Origin: Mucilaginibacter pineti
GTDB taxonomy: Bacteria; Bacteroidota; Bacteroidia; Sphingobacteriales; Sphingobacteriaceae
DNA: 64,000 nucleotides
Assembly: GCF_900101875.1 (NCBI RefSeq)
Contig: NZ_FNAI01000011.1
Coordinates: 124,001-188,000, forward strand
Reading direction: 5' to 3'
Part shown: positions 24,376 through 33,200 of the stretch, in pieces
Layout of the letters: each line of letters opens with the position of its first letter
How positions within the stretch are numbered: the stretch's first letter is position 1
Made by a program: the position numbers and the translations under genes
Notes under the pieces: generated by a model
What the model saw: only the letters and a program-made list of their open reading frames with translations
What the model was told of the DNA's origin: nothing
Databases searched by the model: none

Positions 24376-25083
24376 TCAGAAAACCTTTCTTCGATAATTC
24401 GGCCAGGCACTTACCTGTCCAATCAATGTTGTAGACTTCAACTTCGGATAATGCAATTCTACATATTTCTTAAAAGACTTGATCGTTTCCATATTATCCC
24501 ATTCCATAGCCGTAAGGCAAAGCATAGGCCATTTTTTGGTATCCATCATAAAGCTATATAATTGCAGATAAGGTGGTGCCTTTTCAAATGCTTGCTCGAT
24601 AAGCTCATTATACAAAGCCTTTTTAAGCACTTTTTTAAAATCCATGATCAGATCATAAGTTACCAATTGAAGAGCACCCCATTTTATTAATTCCGCCATG
24701 TGTGGCATTTCCTTGTTATCAAAGAATAGGTACAGGAAAGTGATAAAATCGAATTCAGTCACATCACAAAGATCCTTGCTGAGATAAGCGTAGTTTTTTT
24801 TAAATGCCTCCAATGAAAATCCGTCCTTCATTTTACCAATTACAAAACGAATGACTTCGTTCTCCTTTTCGATGATCTGTTCCATATCAGGCCCTTTAAC
24901 ACTCCCATCAGGCAACTCCAGTCCATACCTGGATTTGGAGAACAGTTCGAAATAATAACTTTTAAAAAATATGGTCTTCCGCTCAAAAGTTACCTGCACA
25001 TATAAAGGATATGTAAGCTGTCCGTGAAAGTCAACCTGCTTCAGACGGTCATTTAAGTAGGTTTTGTAACTGATTTTATTCAC
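24376..25083 (-). CDS. Hypothetical protein near mobilization cassette
   Basis: 235 residues, no signal peptide. The N-terminal 45 residues (KISYKTYLNDRLKQVDFHG, then YPLYVQVTFERKTIFFKSYY) resemble the arm-binding start of Bacteroidota tyrosine recombinases, but no catalytic Arg, His or Tyr box follows; the rest is helical (LQLVTYDLIMDFKKVLKKAL). I therefore do not call it an integrase. Strong codon and base bias toward A/T compared with genes before 23.4 kb indicates a transferred segment. Function unknown. Confidence 0.6.
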   Translation of the reverse strand: MNKISYKTYLNDRLKQVDFHGQLTYPLYVQVTFERKTIFFKSYYFELFSKSRYGLELPDGSVKGPDMEQIIEKENEVIRFVIGKMKDGFSLEAFKKNYAYLSKDLCDVTEFDFITFLYLFFDNKEMPHMAELIKWGALQLVTYDLIMDFKKVLKKALYNELIEQAFEKAPPYLQLYSFMMDTKKWPMLCLTAMEWDNMETIKSFKKYVELHYPKLKSTTLIGQVSAWPNYRRKVF

Positions 25084-25228
25084 TTTTTTAACAAATATTT
25101 TTTGATGCTATTTGGCTGTTTTCGGTGTTCACTGCTTCTAACTAACCGATGATTATTTATCAAGCTTAATCAAAAATAAGCAAACCAAATGAAGGTGCTT
25201 TCTGATTGAACAGGTTAAAATTAATCAT

Positions 25229-25273
25229 TTGTTTTGACATATTTTATTTTATCAAAACAATATTTTATATTTG
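25229..25273 (+). promoter_or_regulatory. Promoter and operator of mobilization operon
   Basis: Inverted repeat TTGTTTTGA (25229..25237) and TCAAAACAA (25252..25260), closely followed by TATATTTG (25266..25273), a -7 box of TAnnTTTG type. A repressor at the repeat would cover the -33 region. A leader of about 95 bp precedes the gene at 25377 and includes a short inverted repeat GCAATT/AATTGC. Confidence 0.5.
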
Positions 25274-25376
25274 ATTTATGCGAAAGCGACTGCAATTCAA
25301 TTAATTGCGGATTAGGGGTAGCCATTCCCATAAAGTAGCGAGTGGCGAGACATATGATTACTATTAATTTAATACA

Positions 25377-25643
25377 ATGACATCAAATGAATTAATTACA
25401 AAAGGGGATCTGGAAGCATTCGAGAAAAGGCTCATTGAAAAAATAGAAATTATTCTTCAGCCGGGGAAAGGACAAAGCAAGCAATGGTTAAAAAGCAAAG
25501 ATGTGAGAAAGCTATTGAACATCTCCCCCGGTACTTTACAAAACCTGCGTATCAACGGTACGCTTAGCTATACCAAGATTGGCGGCATGATGTATTACAA
25601 ACTGGAAGATATTCATAAAGTACTGGAAGGGGGAAAACATTGA
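25377..25643 (+). CDS. Helix-turn-helix (excisionase-like) protein
   Basis: 88 residues. The C-terminal half, WLKSKDVRKLLNISPGTLQNLRINGTLSYTKIGGMMYYKLEDI, is the winged-helix domain of the MerR/Xis-like HTH_17 family. An N-terminal helix (KGDLEAFEKRLIEKIEIIL) may form a coiled coil for dimers. Such genes lead mobilizable-element operons in Bacteroidota. It overlaps the next gene by four bases (ATGA-type coupling), and the operator at 25229 suggests autoregulation. Confidence 0.85.
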   Translation: MTSNELITKGDLEAFEKRLIEKIEIILQPGKGQSKQWLKSKDVRKLLNISPGTLQNLRINGTLSYTKIGGMMYYKLEDIHKVLEGGKH

Positions 25644-25978
25644 AACCCATCGTTAAAACAAAAGAAATGGCGGCTTATGCTGAGCGGGTAAGGCAAATGG
25701 GTGCGAATCCGCACCTGCTTGCTACCCACGTAAGCATGTATGCAGCTTTGTTTGTCTGCTGGCAACGGAATGAGTATTGTAATCCGTTTCCGGTTAGCCG
25801 ACAGTTGCTAATGTCCTATAGCCGGATCGCATCTACCGCTACCTATCATAAATGTATAAAGGAACTGGAAACGTTTGGGTACATCCGTTATTACCCATCT
25901 TATCACCCAGTAAAAGGCAGCCTGGTTGATTGGCCAGAGGATAAGTATGATAATAGGTCTGCTGATCACTTGATTTAA
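25640..25978 (+). CDS. Mobile-element winged-helix protein
   Basis: 112 residues, coupled to the HTH gene. HVSMYAALFVCWQRNEYCNPFPVSRQLLMSYSRIAS then KCIKELETFGYIRYYPSYHP has the pattern of a replication- or transcription-type winged helix found next to bfmA-like genes in Bacteroidota mobilizable elements. The end is short and polar. Exact function unknown. Confidence 0.7.
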   Translation: MKPIVKTKEMAAYAERVRQMGANPHLLATHVSMYAALFVCWQRNEYCNPFPVSRQLLMSYSRIASTATYHKCIKELETFGYIRYYPSYHPVKGSLVDWPEDKYDNRSADHLI

Positions 25979-26474
25979 GGATAGCAAGATCGTAAGATCA
26001 GTTGATCTAAAGATCGTTAGATGTGTTGATACCCAGATACGAAATGAACCCACACAACGAATACTTCGCTCCCAATAGCGAAAGACTATTTCCAAGAGAC
26101 TTTAAAAACGGAGATGTCCCTAATGCAATAACCTGTATGCGCAAATCAAATAATTTTATGCAGAGTAATTGTTCAAGTCCGTTATTGAAGTTTAGCAGCA
26201 TTAACTCTATCAACCCTCCTGTAGTAGCGATTTGCCGTATGCGACAGTCAAAACGTCCTTTTCTTCATGGAAGAAAAGGAGCAAGCGGAAGTTGGGCAGA
26301 GCCCTACTTTGCTTGCCATTTGCGCTGCAAATGGGGTTTTGCGTATCCTCCGGGGATACTTTACCGCGTTTTTGCCGGCAAAAAAGAAGAAAACAGGATA
26401 CCCGGCGGTATCCTGTATAGGTATTTAAAGGCATATCCTGTTATACAGTCTAATGCCTCGTTAAAAATTAAACG
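25979..26474 (+). other. Candidate oriT region with inverted repeats
   Basis: 496 bp with no trusted gene, directly before the mobilization genes. GATC-rich direct repeats lie at about 25988 to 26022. Two inverted repeats lie near the right end: GTATCC/GGATAC at 26343..26359 and ACAGGATAC/GTATCCTGT at 26393..26416, with a further TATCCTGT half at 26434. Such clustered palindromes next to a relaxase operon are typical of a transfer origin. The nick site cannot be fixed by eye. Confidence 0.45.
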
Positions 26475-27026
26475 ATGGAAGATATTAATGTAAGATCAGT
26501 AAGATACCCGGTTTCCGTTGACCAGAAGTTTGAAAAGATCGCCCTTAAACTGGGCCGCACAAAGCGTTTGCTTTTTATTCAGATGGTGGATTACTTCTAT
26601 AAAAGCAAGAAAGATCCTATAGACCTGAATGATGAACTCTTAAAAAATGCGCTGATGAAGAACCATCAGCAGTACATCGGTTTTATTAGGGCACAGGAAA
26701 CTATGCTGCTTATTCCCATCAAAACAGAAATGGACAGGGTTTCCCGATCACAGGGAAAGATCATCGACCGCTTTAATTCTGAAGTGCTGAAGCATAATGT
26801 GGATGTGTTAAACAACCTGCAAAGCCACGCCAAAGCGTTCGGGGAAGTAGCCCGCGTAATGGATGCGATCTTGAAGGCTATGCAAAGTAAGGAAACCCTG
26901 AAAGAGCAGTTCCTGTTTATCCTGGATGGTTATATCAGATCCAGGGAGGCTTTCGGTATGATGACATCAGGCAGGGAAAAAGATGAACTGATCGCTATTA
27001 CGAAAGAGCAGATCAGATTATTATAA
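26475..27026 (+). CDS. BfmA/BtgA-type mobilization protein
   Basis: 183 residues. It starts with a ribbon-helix-helix-like segment (VRSVRYPVSVDQKFEKIALKLGRTKRLLFIQMVDYFYKSK), then long amphipathic helices with heptad character (RVSRSQGKIIDRFNSEVLKHNVDVLNNLQ). This layout is that of Bacteroides BfmA/BtgA, the oriT-binding accessory protein of small mobilizable elements. It lies 12 bases before the relaxase-like gene. It would bind the inverted repeats at 26343 to 26440. Confidence 0.82.
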   Translation: MEDINVRSVRYPVSVDQKFEKIALKLGRTKRLLFIQMVDYFYKSKKDPIDLNDELLKNALMKNHQQYIGFIRAQETMLLIPIKTEMDRVSRSQGKIIDRFNSEVLKHNVDVLNNLQSHAKAFGEVARVMDAILKAMQSKETLKEQFLFILDGYIRSREAFGMMTSGREKDELIAITKEQIRLL

Positions 27027-27038
27027 CGAATCGACATT

Positions 27039-27986
27039 ATGTTTATCAATATTACCGACAGTAAAGAAGCGGCTAACAAGGGCAGCAGCAGCGGATTGGT
27101 TCATTACCTGGAAAAAGAGAACCGGATATATAATAATGATGAACCCGAGTATTGGTTCAATGGGCAGCAAGTCAGAATAGATCCATACGTGGCTATGCGG
27201 GCAATAGACAACAATATCGCCAAGCTGGGCAAGGATGACGCAAAATTCTTCCTGCTTAATATTAGCCCCAGCCAAAAAGAGATTGCCTTTTTAAAGGAAC
27301 AATACGGTGAGGACGGAGCCAAAGATCAGATGAAAGGCTTTGCTGTCAGGGTGATGGATGCCTACGCACAGAATTTTAAACGGGAAGGCATTAACAGTCA
27401 CGAAGATTTGATATGGTTCGGGAAGCTGGAAAACTATCGTTATTACACCCACAATGATCCGGAGGTTAAACAAGGTATCAAAAAACGGGGAGATCGTAAG
27501 GAGGGCGGGCAAATGCATGTACAGGTCATTGTCAGCCGGAAAGATGCAACCAACAAAATTAAGCTCAGCCCGATGAATACATCCAGAGGAAAGAATGAAG
27601 ATCACTCTAAAAAGATGGGACAGTTTGATCGCGTGGCTTTTAAACAGTGCGGGGAAACGTTGTTTGACGAATTATTTGAGTTTGACAGGCAACTTAAAGA
27701 TACAATGGCCTATGCCAATGCGCAGAAAAACGACGGCCTGGCCGAGCGGATGCAGATGGAAACCCAAAATCAAAAAGAAGCTACACACTTAGATACAAGC
27801 CTTACCGATGATCAGACCGATATGGACTTAGCACCAGGCATTCATCCATATTCTGCCACCATAGGCCAGTCTTTTGAAGATTTCATCAGCCCTATCCATG
27901 TCGACATCAAAGATGATGTGGATGATGAGGCTATACATGGGAGAAATCGTCATAGAAAAAGGCAGGCAAGAACTAATACCCGATAG
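27039..27986 (+). CDS. DUF5712 / BfmB-type relaxase
   Basis: 315 residues. It starts GSSSGLVHYLEKEN and contains HSHEDLIWFGKLE-like and GGQMHVQVIVSRKDA segments; His in QMHVQVIVSR is typical of the relaxase histidine motif, and a Tyr-rich NYRYYTHND may hold the nicking Tyr. The C-terminal 90 residues are acidic and low-complexity, ending in a basic RNRHRKRQARTNTR tail. The pair with the BfmA-like gene makes a minimal mobilization system needing a helper conjugation machine. The catalytic residue assignment is inference. Confidence 0.8.
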   Translation: MFINITDSKEAANKGSSSGLVHYLEKENRIYNNDEPEYWFNGQQVRIDPYVAMRAIDNNIAKLGKDDAKFFLLNISPSQKEIAFLKEQYGEDGAKDQMKGFAVRVMDAYAQNFKREGINSHEDLIWFGKLENYRYYTHNDPEVKQGIKKRGDRKEGGQMHVQVIVSRKDATNKIKLSPMNTSRGKNEDHSKKMGQFDRVAFKQCGETLFDELFEFDRQLKDTMAYANAQKNDGLAERMQMETQNQKEATHLDTSLTDDQTDMDLAPGIHPYSATIGQSFEDFISPIHVDIKDDVDDEAIHGRNRHRKRQARTNTR

Positions 27987-28015
27987 CGACCGTTTAATTA
28001 ACACATAGCTTAAAA

Positions 28016-28291
28016 CTACAGATTGAAATTTTTCCTTGTGGGGCGGTGTTTGGGGATTTGAATTTTAAAATTGAATACCTCGGTTGGTTGAATTTCAAGA
28101 GCCTTACAAACTGCAATCAGTCCACTAACTGACATATTGTTTTTCCCTCTAACTATTCTATAAACTTGGCTATAGCTAAATCCTGTTCGGTCCTGAATAT
28201 CCTCTAATGCTATTTTTTTCTCATTGCAAATATTCCACAATATTTCTCTTATAGTTTCTAAAGACTTTTTATCTATGAATTGTTCACCCAT
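28016..28291 (-). CDS. XRE-family helix-turn-helix repressor
   Basis: I prefer the ATG at 28291 (MGEQFIDKK, 91 residues); an upstream ATG at 28309 adds six residues. LETIREILWNICNEKKIALEDIQDRTGFSYSQVYRIVRGKNNMSVSGLIAVCKAL is a complete Cro/CI-type helix-turn-helix with the recognition helix at SYSQVYRI. A perfect 26-bp palindrome lies 12 to 55 bases upstream and overlaps the -33 element of a promoter facing the other way, so this protein probably represses the structured-RNA transcript as well as itself. No protease or toxin domain. Confidence 0.85.
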   Translation of the reverse strand: MGEQFIDKKSLETIREILWNICNEKKIALEDIQDRTGFSYSQVYRIVRGKNNMSVSGLIAVCKALEIQPTEVFNFKIQIPKHRPTRKNFNL

Positions 28292-28320
28292 AAAACAAAA
28301 TGACCTCATTTAATCAGAAA

Positions 28321-28365
28321 TAATTATTCCAAATTTGGAATAATTACAAATTATATTTATGTTTG
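28321..28365 (+). promoter_or_regulatory. Perfect palindrome overlapping a TAnnTTTG promoter
   Basis: 28321..28346 is a perfect 26-bp palindrome (half TAATTATTCCAAA). TTTG at 28334..28337 can act as the -33 box, with TATGTTTG at 28358..28365 as the -7 box (20-bp spacing), directing transcription rightward into the structured RNA at 28441. Confidence 0.65.
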
Positions 28366-28440
28366 ATAATTAATAAATTGTGGTAAAATAGATTAGTTAC
28401 AATAGAGAGATTGCCTCCTCTTTTTGAGGCATTAACTGAA

Positions 28441-28628
28441 GAGTCTCGTCGCTCAAAGATTGACAGCCAAGAATGCGAGACAGTAAGAATAATGCCCATA
28501 TCAACTTAGTGCATATATTTGCACGTAAGAATAGGTATGGGCCTTACTGTAAATCCATTTTCTTGGCTGTCACCTAAGAAGCGGTGGTTTGTTAGGCCCT
28601 GCCTATTCTTATTCAAACATCGAGACTC
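28441..28628 (+). ncRNA. Candidate structured RNA with nested stems and pseudoknot
   Basis: All pairs are perfect complements read from the sequence. P1: 28441..28448 with 28621..28628 (GAGTCTCG). P2: 28461..28473 with 28560..28572 (TGACAGCCAAGAA). P3: 28480..28487 with 28543..28550 (ACAGTAAG), continued by 28494..28500 with 28536..28542 (GCCCATA) after a six-base bulge. Apical hairpin: 28509..28513 with 28520..28524 (GTGCA). Side hairpin: 28573..28577 with 28592..28596 (CCTAA). Pseudoknot: 28526..28535 (TAAGAATAGG) with 28602..28611. The alternative pairing 28484..28490 with 28605..28611 allows two states. A promoter lies about 75 bp upstream and a terminator at 28800. No known RNA family recognised. 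Confidence 0.7.
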
Positions 28629-28642
28629 ATCATCCATCAATA

Positions 28643-28786
28643 ATGAGTTTAAAACTGTCAAATTTCGGTTATGTAGGACTTGCTATTTATAGCAACGCTC
28701 ATATCGCGCATTTTTCATTTCTTCAAGAAACTCTATCTCAACTTCTCAAAAACCGCTTTAAAAATATCATCAAATCTCCGGATTAA
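28643..28786 (+). CDS. Possible small protein, 47 residues, behind structured RNA
   Basis: ATG 28643 opens 15 bases after the outer stem and ends 13 bases before the terminator hairpin. It reads LKLSNFGYVGLAIYSNAHIAH then a helix ending LKNRFKNIIKSPD. No signal, no clear membrane helix, no family recognised. If real, the structured RNA would be its leader. Confidence 0.35.
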   Translation: MSLKLSNFGYVGLAIYSNAHIAHFSFLQETLSQLLKNRFKNIIKSPD

Positions 28787-28799
28787 GTTGTCAGGACAA

Positions 28800-28857
28800 A
28801 CGGCAACCTAAGATCAGCTTAATAGTTAATAGTCCATTTCAGGTTGCCGTTTTCCTT
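28800..28857 (+). terminator. Rho-independent terminator of structured-RNA transcript
   Basis: Perfect 10-bp stem ACGGCAACCT (28800..28809) with AGGTTGCCGT (28841..28850), a long 31-base loop, then TTTCCTTTT. Confidence 0.65.
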
Positions 28858-28908
28858 TTCGTAGTCTTAATCAGAAGTCCGTTTTAACCAAACCAGTTAA
28901 AAAAATTC

Positions 28909-30222
28909 ATGAAAAAAATAGCGATATACATCGTACTGGCCACGCTTTGCTCAAAATTAGCCGTAAACGCCCAGGAAAAACCCACGATCACCACTCTCAA
29001 AATCGGCGACAGCGTGCCCAACATTACCATCAACAACATCGTCAATTACAAAAGCGCAGCCAGCAAACCCGCCGCCGCCAAAATAGCTGACTTCAAGGGC
29101 AAACTACTCATACTTGACTTTTGGGCTACATGGTGCAGTTCATGTATCAGTACATTTCCTGAGCTTTATGACCTGCAAAAAGAATTTAAAGGACAAATAC
29201 AAGTCCTTTTAGTAAACACTAAAGATACCAGGGATGATAAATTAAAAGTAGAAGCTTTCTTTACCAAACGAAAGGGCCTTTATCAATTACCCTCTGTCAT
29301 TTACGATACAACACTTAAAGTATTATTCCCACATAAATCGATACCGCATAGCGTCTGGATAATGAATAATAAAGTGGCAGCGATTACGTCGGCCGAAGAT
29401 GTTAACCAGGAGAATATTCAAGCTATTCTAACAAATGGAAAAATTAATTTATATGCCAAGAATGACATTGATTACAACTTTTTAAAGCCCCTCTTTATTG
29501 AAGGTAATGGGGGAACCCCTCCCGGTTATATTTTCCGCTCTGTATTGACAGGCTATGTAAGAGGGTTAAGAAGTTCATTGGGTGTGATCTCTCATAATGA
29601 TAAGATCGCCGCGCGGATTTACCAGACAAATACATCTATACTAAATCTTTACCAGCAGGCGTATCGCGAATACAGAAACTTCAAAAGGAATCAAATTATT
29701 TTCGACGTATCAAATCCGACTGATTTTTCGGCAGACAGTAACTCCTATTCATGGAACAGTAAACATTTATATAACTATGAACTTACTTTTCCACCGCAGC
29801 TCATTGATAGTGCACTTAAACTTATGCAGGATGATTTACGGAGGTATTTTGACCTTACCGTTCATATAGAGAACCGGCAAGCCCCCTGTTTTGTCTTAAA
29901 AAAAGTCGGCAGTTTGAAGCATGAAGCACCTGATAGTTTCGAACCCGAAACCAATATCGATGAAAAGGATAATAAACCTAAATACTTCAGGAACTATCCG
30001 CTAACAGCACTGATAGATCAAATGAACGATGTACTGAAAATACCGCTCATTGATGAAACTGGTTTTGGGGGTAAATTAAACGTAAATCTTCCGGCAGACC
30101 TTACCAACGAGGATTTGTTAAAAAGGAGTTTTAAAGAACAGGGGTTTATATTAAACAAGGAAAAACGGGAATTGAGTTTTCTGGTCTTTTCTGCAACTCC
30201 GGTAGCCGGCATAAGTCATTAG
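28909..30222 (+). CDS. TlpA-like thioredoxin with C-terminal DUF3738-type domain
   Basis: 437 residues with a cleavable signal peptide (to about AQ22). Residues 30 to 175 form a TlpA/ResA thioredoxin fold: VPNITINNI, DFKGKLLILDFWATWCSSC with the redox pair Cys76 and Cys79, and SIPHSVWIM holding the cis-Pro. The C-terminal part (LTALIDQMNDVLKIPLIDETGFGGKLNV and LLKRSFKEQGFIL) resembles the DUF3738 domain. It lies 51 bases before the susC gene and surely forms one operon with it; in Sphingobacteria such proteins commonly lead SusC/SusD units. Periplasmic thiol redox role; substrate unknown. Confidence 0.85.
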   Translation: MKKIAIYIVLATLCSKLAVNAQEKPTITTLKIGDSVPNITINNIVNYKSAASKPAAAKIADFKGKLLILDFWATWCSSCISTFPELYDLQKEFKGQIQVLLVNTKDTRDDKLKVEAFFTKRKGLYQLPSVIYDTTLKVLFPHKSIPHSVWIMNNKVAAITSAEDVNQENIQAILTNGKINLYAKNDIDYNFLKPLFIEGNGGTPPGYIFRSVLTGYVRGLRSSLGVISHNDKIAARIYQTNTSILNLYQQAYREYRNFKRNQIIFDVSNPTDFSADSNSYSWNSKHLYNYELTFPPQLIDSALKLMQDDLRRYFDLTVHIENRQAPCFVLKKVGSLKHEAPDSFEPETNIDEKDNKPKYFRNYPLTALIDQMNDVLKIPLIDETGFGGKLNVNLPADLTNEDLLKRSFKEQGFILNKEKRELSFLVFSATPVAGISH

Positions 30223-30273
30223 CCCCCAGCAGATCAATATCTCCTAATCATTAACCATATAATCGTATTATAA

Positions 30274-33200
30274 ATGAAATACTTATACCTGCTCATCATA
30301 TTATTATCTCCTGTTATCAATTTCGCACAAACCATAACGGGCACAGTAAGGAATATAAGTAATGAGCCACTTCCCGGAGTAACGGTTACTTTAAAGGGAA
30401 TAAATCAATTTGTCATCACCAATGAAAAGGGTGAATTTACGATCAGCGTAAATGATGTTACAGCCATATTACGGTTTACAGCAGCAACTGTAGAACCCCT
30501 TGAAGTTACTTTGGCCGGTCAAAAAAATATAAATGTTACGCTATTAACGAAAGTCAATAAACTGGATGAAGTTCAGATCATCGCCTATGGTACCAACACG
30601 CAGCGTTATAATGTAGGATCTGTTACCAAAGTCACCGCAGATGATATCAGTAAGCAAGCCGTTTCTAATCCTTTAGCTGCCCTGCAAGGCAGGGTGCCAG
30701 GCTTGGTGGTAAGCGCAACCAGCGGCATCCCTGGAGCGGCATTTAATGTTCAAATCCGAGGCCAAAACACGATAAAATCCAATTTACAAACGATAGTTAC
30801 CCCAAGAGATAACCCGTTATTCATTATTGACGGCGTCCCTTATGCCCCGCAAAATGGCAGCGTTAATCAATTTCCCTCTTTGGCATCCCCTGGCATTGCA
30901 GGTGTTTATAATAATGCATACGGGGGCTTAAGTCCCTTTAACAGTATTAATCCATCTGATATTGAAAGTATAGAAGTCTTGCGTGATGCAGATGCAACGG
31001 CAATTTATGGTTCAAGAGGAGGAAACGGGGTTATACTGATCACAACGAAGAAAGGGAAAGCCGGGAAGACCGATTTCAATCTGAATGCATCCAATGGTAT
31101 TAGTGTAGTGGGCCATACCATGCCGATGATGAATACGCAGCAGTATTTGGGCATGCGGAAGGAGGCGTTAGCAAATGGTGGTTTAACTCCAAATCTTACC
31201 TTGTACGATGATGGTTTCGCCCCTGATCTTTTAGCATTTGATACGACCAGATATACTGATTGGAAAAAAGTATTTTTAGGTAATACAGCACACAATACCA
31301 ATGTTAACGGTTCTGTTTCGGGCGGGAGTACGAATACTCAATTCCGTATTAGCGGCGGTTATAACCGTGACACCTATATATTCCCCGGTGACTTTGCAGA
31401 CAGCAGGGCAAGTTTTCTAATGAACCTGCATCATACTTCTTTGAATCAAAAGCTTACACTTGATTTTTCTTCAAATTATTCATACGATAAAAATAATTCA
31501 GCAGGGGCACCTAATTTATTGACGGCTTACAGCATGGAACCCAATTATCCATCCCTGTTGGATGGTAATGGAAATCTCGTTTGGGATTACAAAGGGATTT
31601 CACTAAGTAGCTACACACCCAATATAAATCCATTCTCATACCTAAAGAGTAGGTATTACATCCAAAATAAATCGTTGAACAGTAATTTACAAATTGGATA
31701 TAAACTACTCGATGGCCTGACCTTTCGTTCAAGTTTGGGCTATAATACCTTTTATAGCCAGGAATATTATGGTAATCCCAAATCCGCACAAAATCCGGCT
31801 GGCAATCCTACCGCATCAGCCAGGTTTGGAAATAATAACTATACTACATGGATCGCCGAACCACAATTGGAATACAGGAACACTTTAGGTAAAGGAGCAT
31901 ATAGCATCCTGATTGGAGGCACCTATCAAAGAAACAGCAATTCAAAAACTGAAGTGGATGGATCAGGCTATATTAACGATAACCTCATCGAATCCATATC
32001 CGGCGCGCCTACCCAGAATGCTTCCGACAGCTATAGTGAATACAGATATGCAGCCATATTTGGCAGGATAAACTACCGCTGGGACAATAAATATATCCTT
32101 AATATCAATGCCCGCAGGGACGGATCAAGCCGCTTTGGGCCAAATAAGCAATTTGGAGATTTCGGATCGGTTGGTGCCGGATGGTTATTTAATGAGGAAT
32201 CGTTTGTAAATAGTAATCTTGCATTTCTAAGCTATGGAAAATTAAGGGGGAGTTATGGTATAACCGGCAGTGATGCTGTAGCCGATTATCAATATCTCTC
32301 CAGATGGGCACCAACTAATTACACTTATCAAGGAGGCCTGGGGTATTTACCACAAAATCTCTATAATCCGACTTTTAGCTGGGCTACGACAAAAAAGCTG
32401 GAATTTGGGCTTGAATTAGGTTTTTTGCAAGACCGGATACTCTTTAATTCTACATGGTACCGCGACAGATCCGGTAATCAGTTAATTACCTACCAGCTAC
32501 CCGCGTTAACAGGGTTTAATAGCGTTGTCGAGAACTGGGATGCAGTTGTTCAAAACACAGGGCTGGAATTGACCTTACAGGTATCCGTTATTAAAAGTAA
32601 ACGGTTTTCCTGGACTTCATCATTTAACATGACTTTACCAAAGAATAAAGTTTTGTCCTTTCCCAACCTTGAAAAATCCAGCTATTCAACCACCTATACG
32701 GCAGGCCAGTCTATAAACACCGTGTATGGATTCAAATCTGCCGGAGTAAATGCAACAACCGGTGTGTTTCAGTTTTATGATACCAATGGTCAAATAACCG
32801 ATAGCCCGCTTCCACCATCTTCCGGTAAGTTCAATGATTATTATAACATAGGCAATCTTGATCCGAAATTCTATGGTGGGTTTCAAAACACATTTACTTA
32901 TAATGGTGTTCAGCTGGATGTCTTCGTGGAGTTTAAAAAACAACTTGGCGTCAATTATCTACAGCAAGTATATTATTCGCTCCCCGGAATGGAGCAGAAC
33001 CTGCCGGTTGCTCTGCTTAACCGGTGGAAAGCGCCTGGAGACCAAACGAACATCCAAAAGTATTCCGTTCAGTATGGTGCCGAATATGATGCGGGCAGTA
33101 ATTTCTTTCAGTCAAGCGGTGTTTATAGCGATGCATCCTATATCAGAATTAAAACTGTTTCGCTATCCTATAATCTTCCGGTTAAGTTGACCAAAAAGTT

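Noticed and set aside
24376..25083. Tyrosine recombinase (integrase) of the mobilization element
   Set aside because: Only the N-terminal part is suggestive; the catalytic boxes are missing.
28441..28628. Nested stems as a retron msr/msd RNA
   Set aside because: No reverse transcriptase lies anywhere near, and the priming guanosine layout is not evident. Called a structured RNA of unknown class.
28441..28628. Structured RNA as tmRNA, RNase P RNA or 6S RNA
   Set aside because: No CCA-type acceptor or tag frame, no RNase P core motifs, and the pseudoknot and side hairpin do not fit the simple 6S layout. Not excluded without a covariance search.
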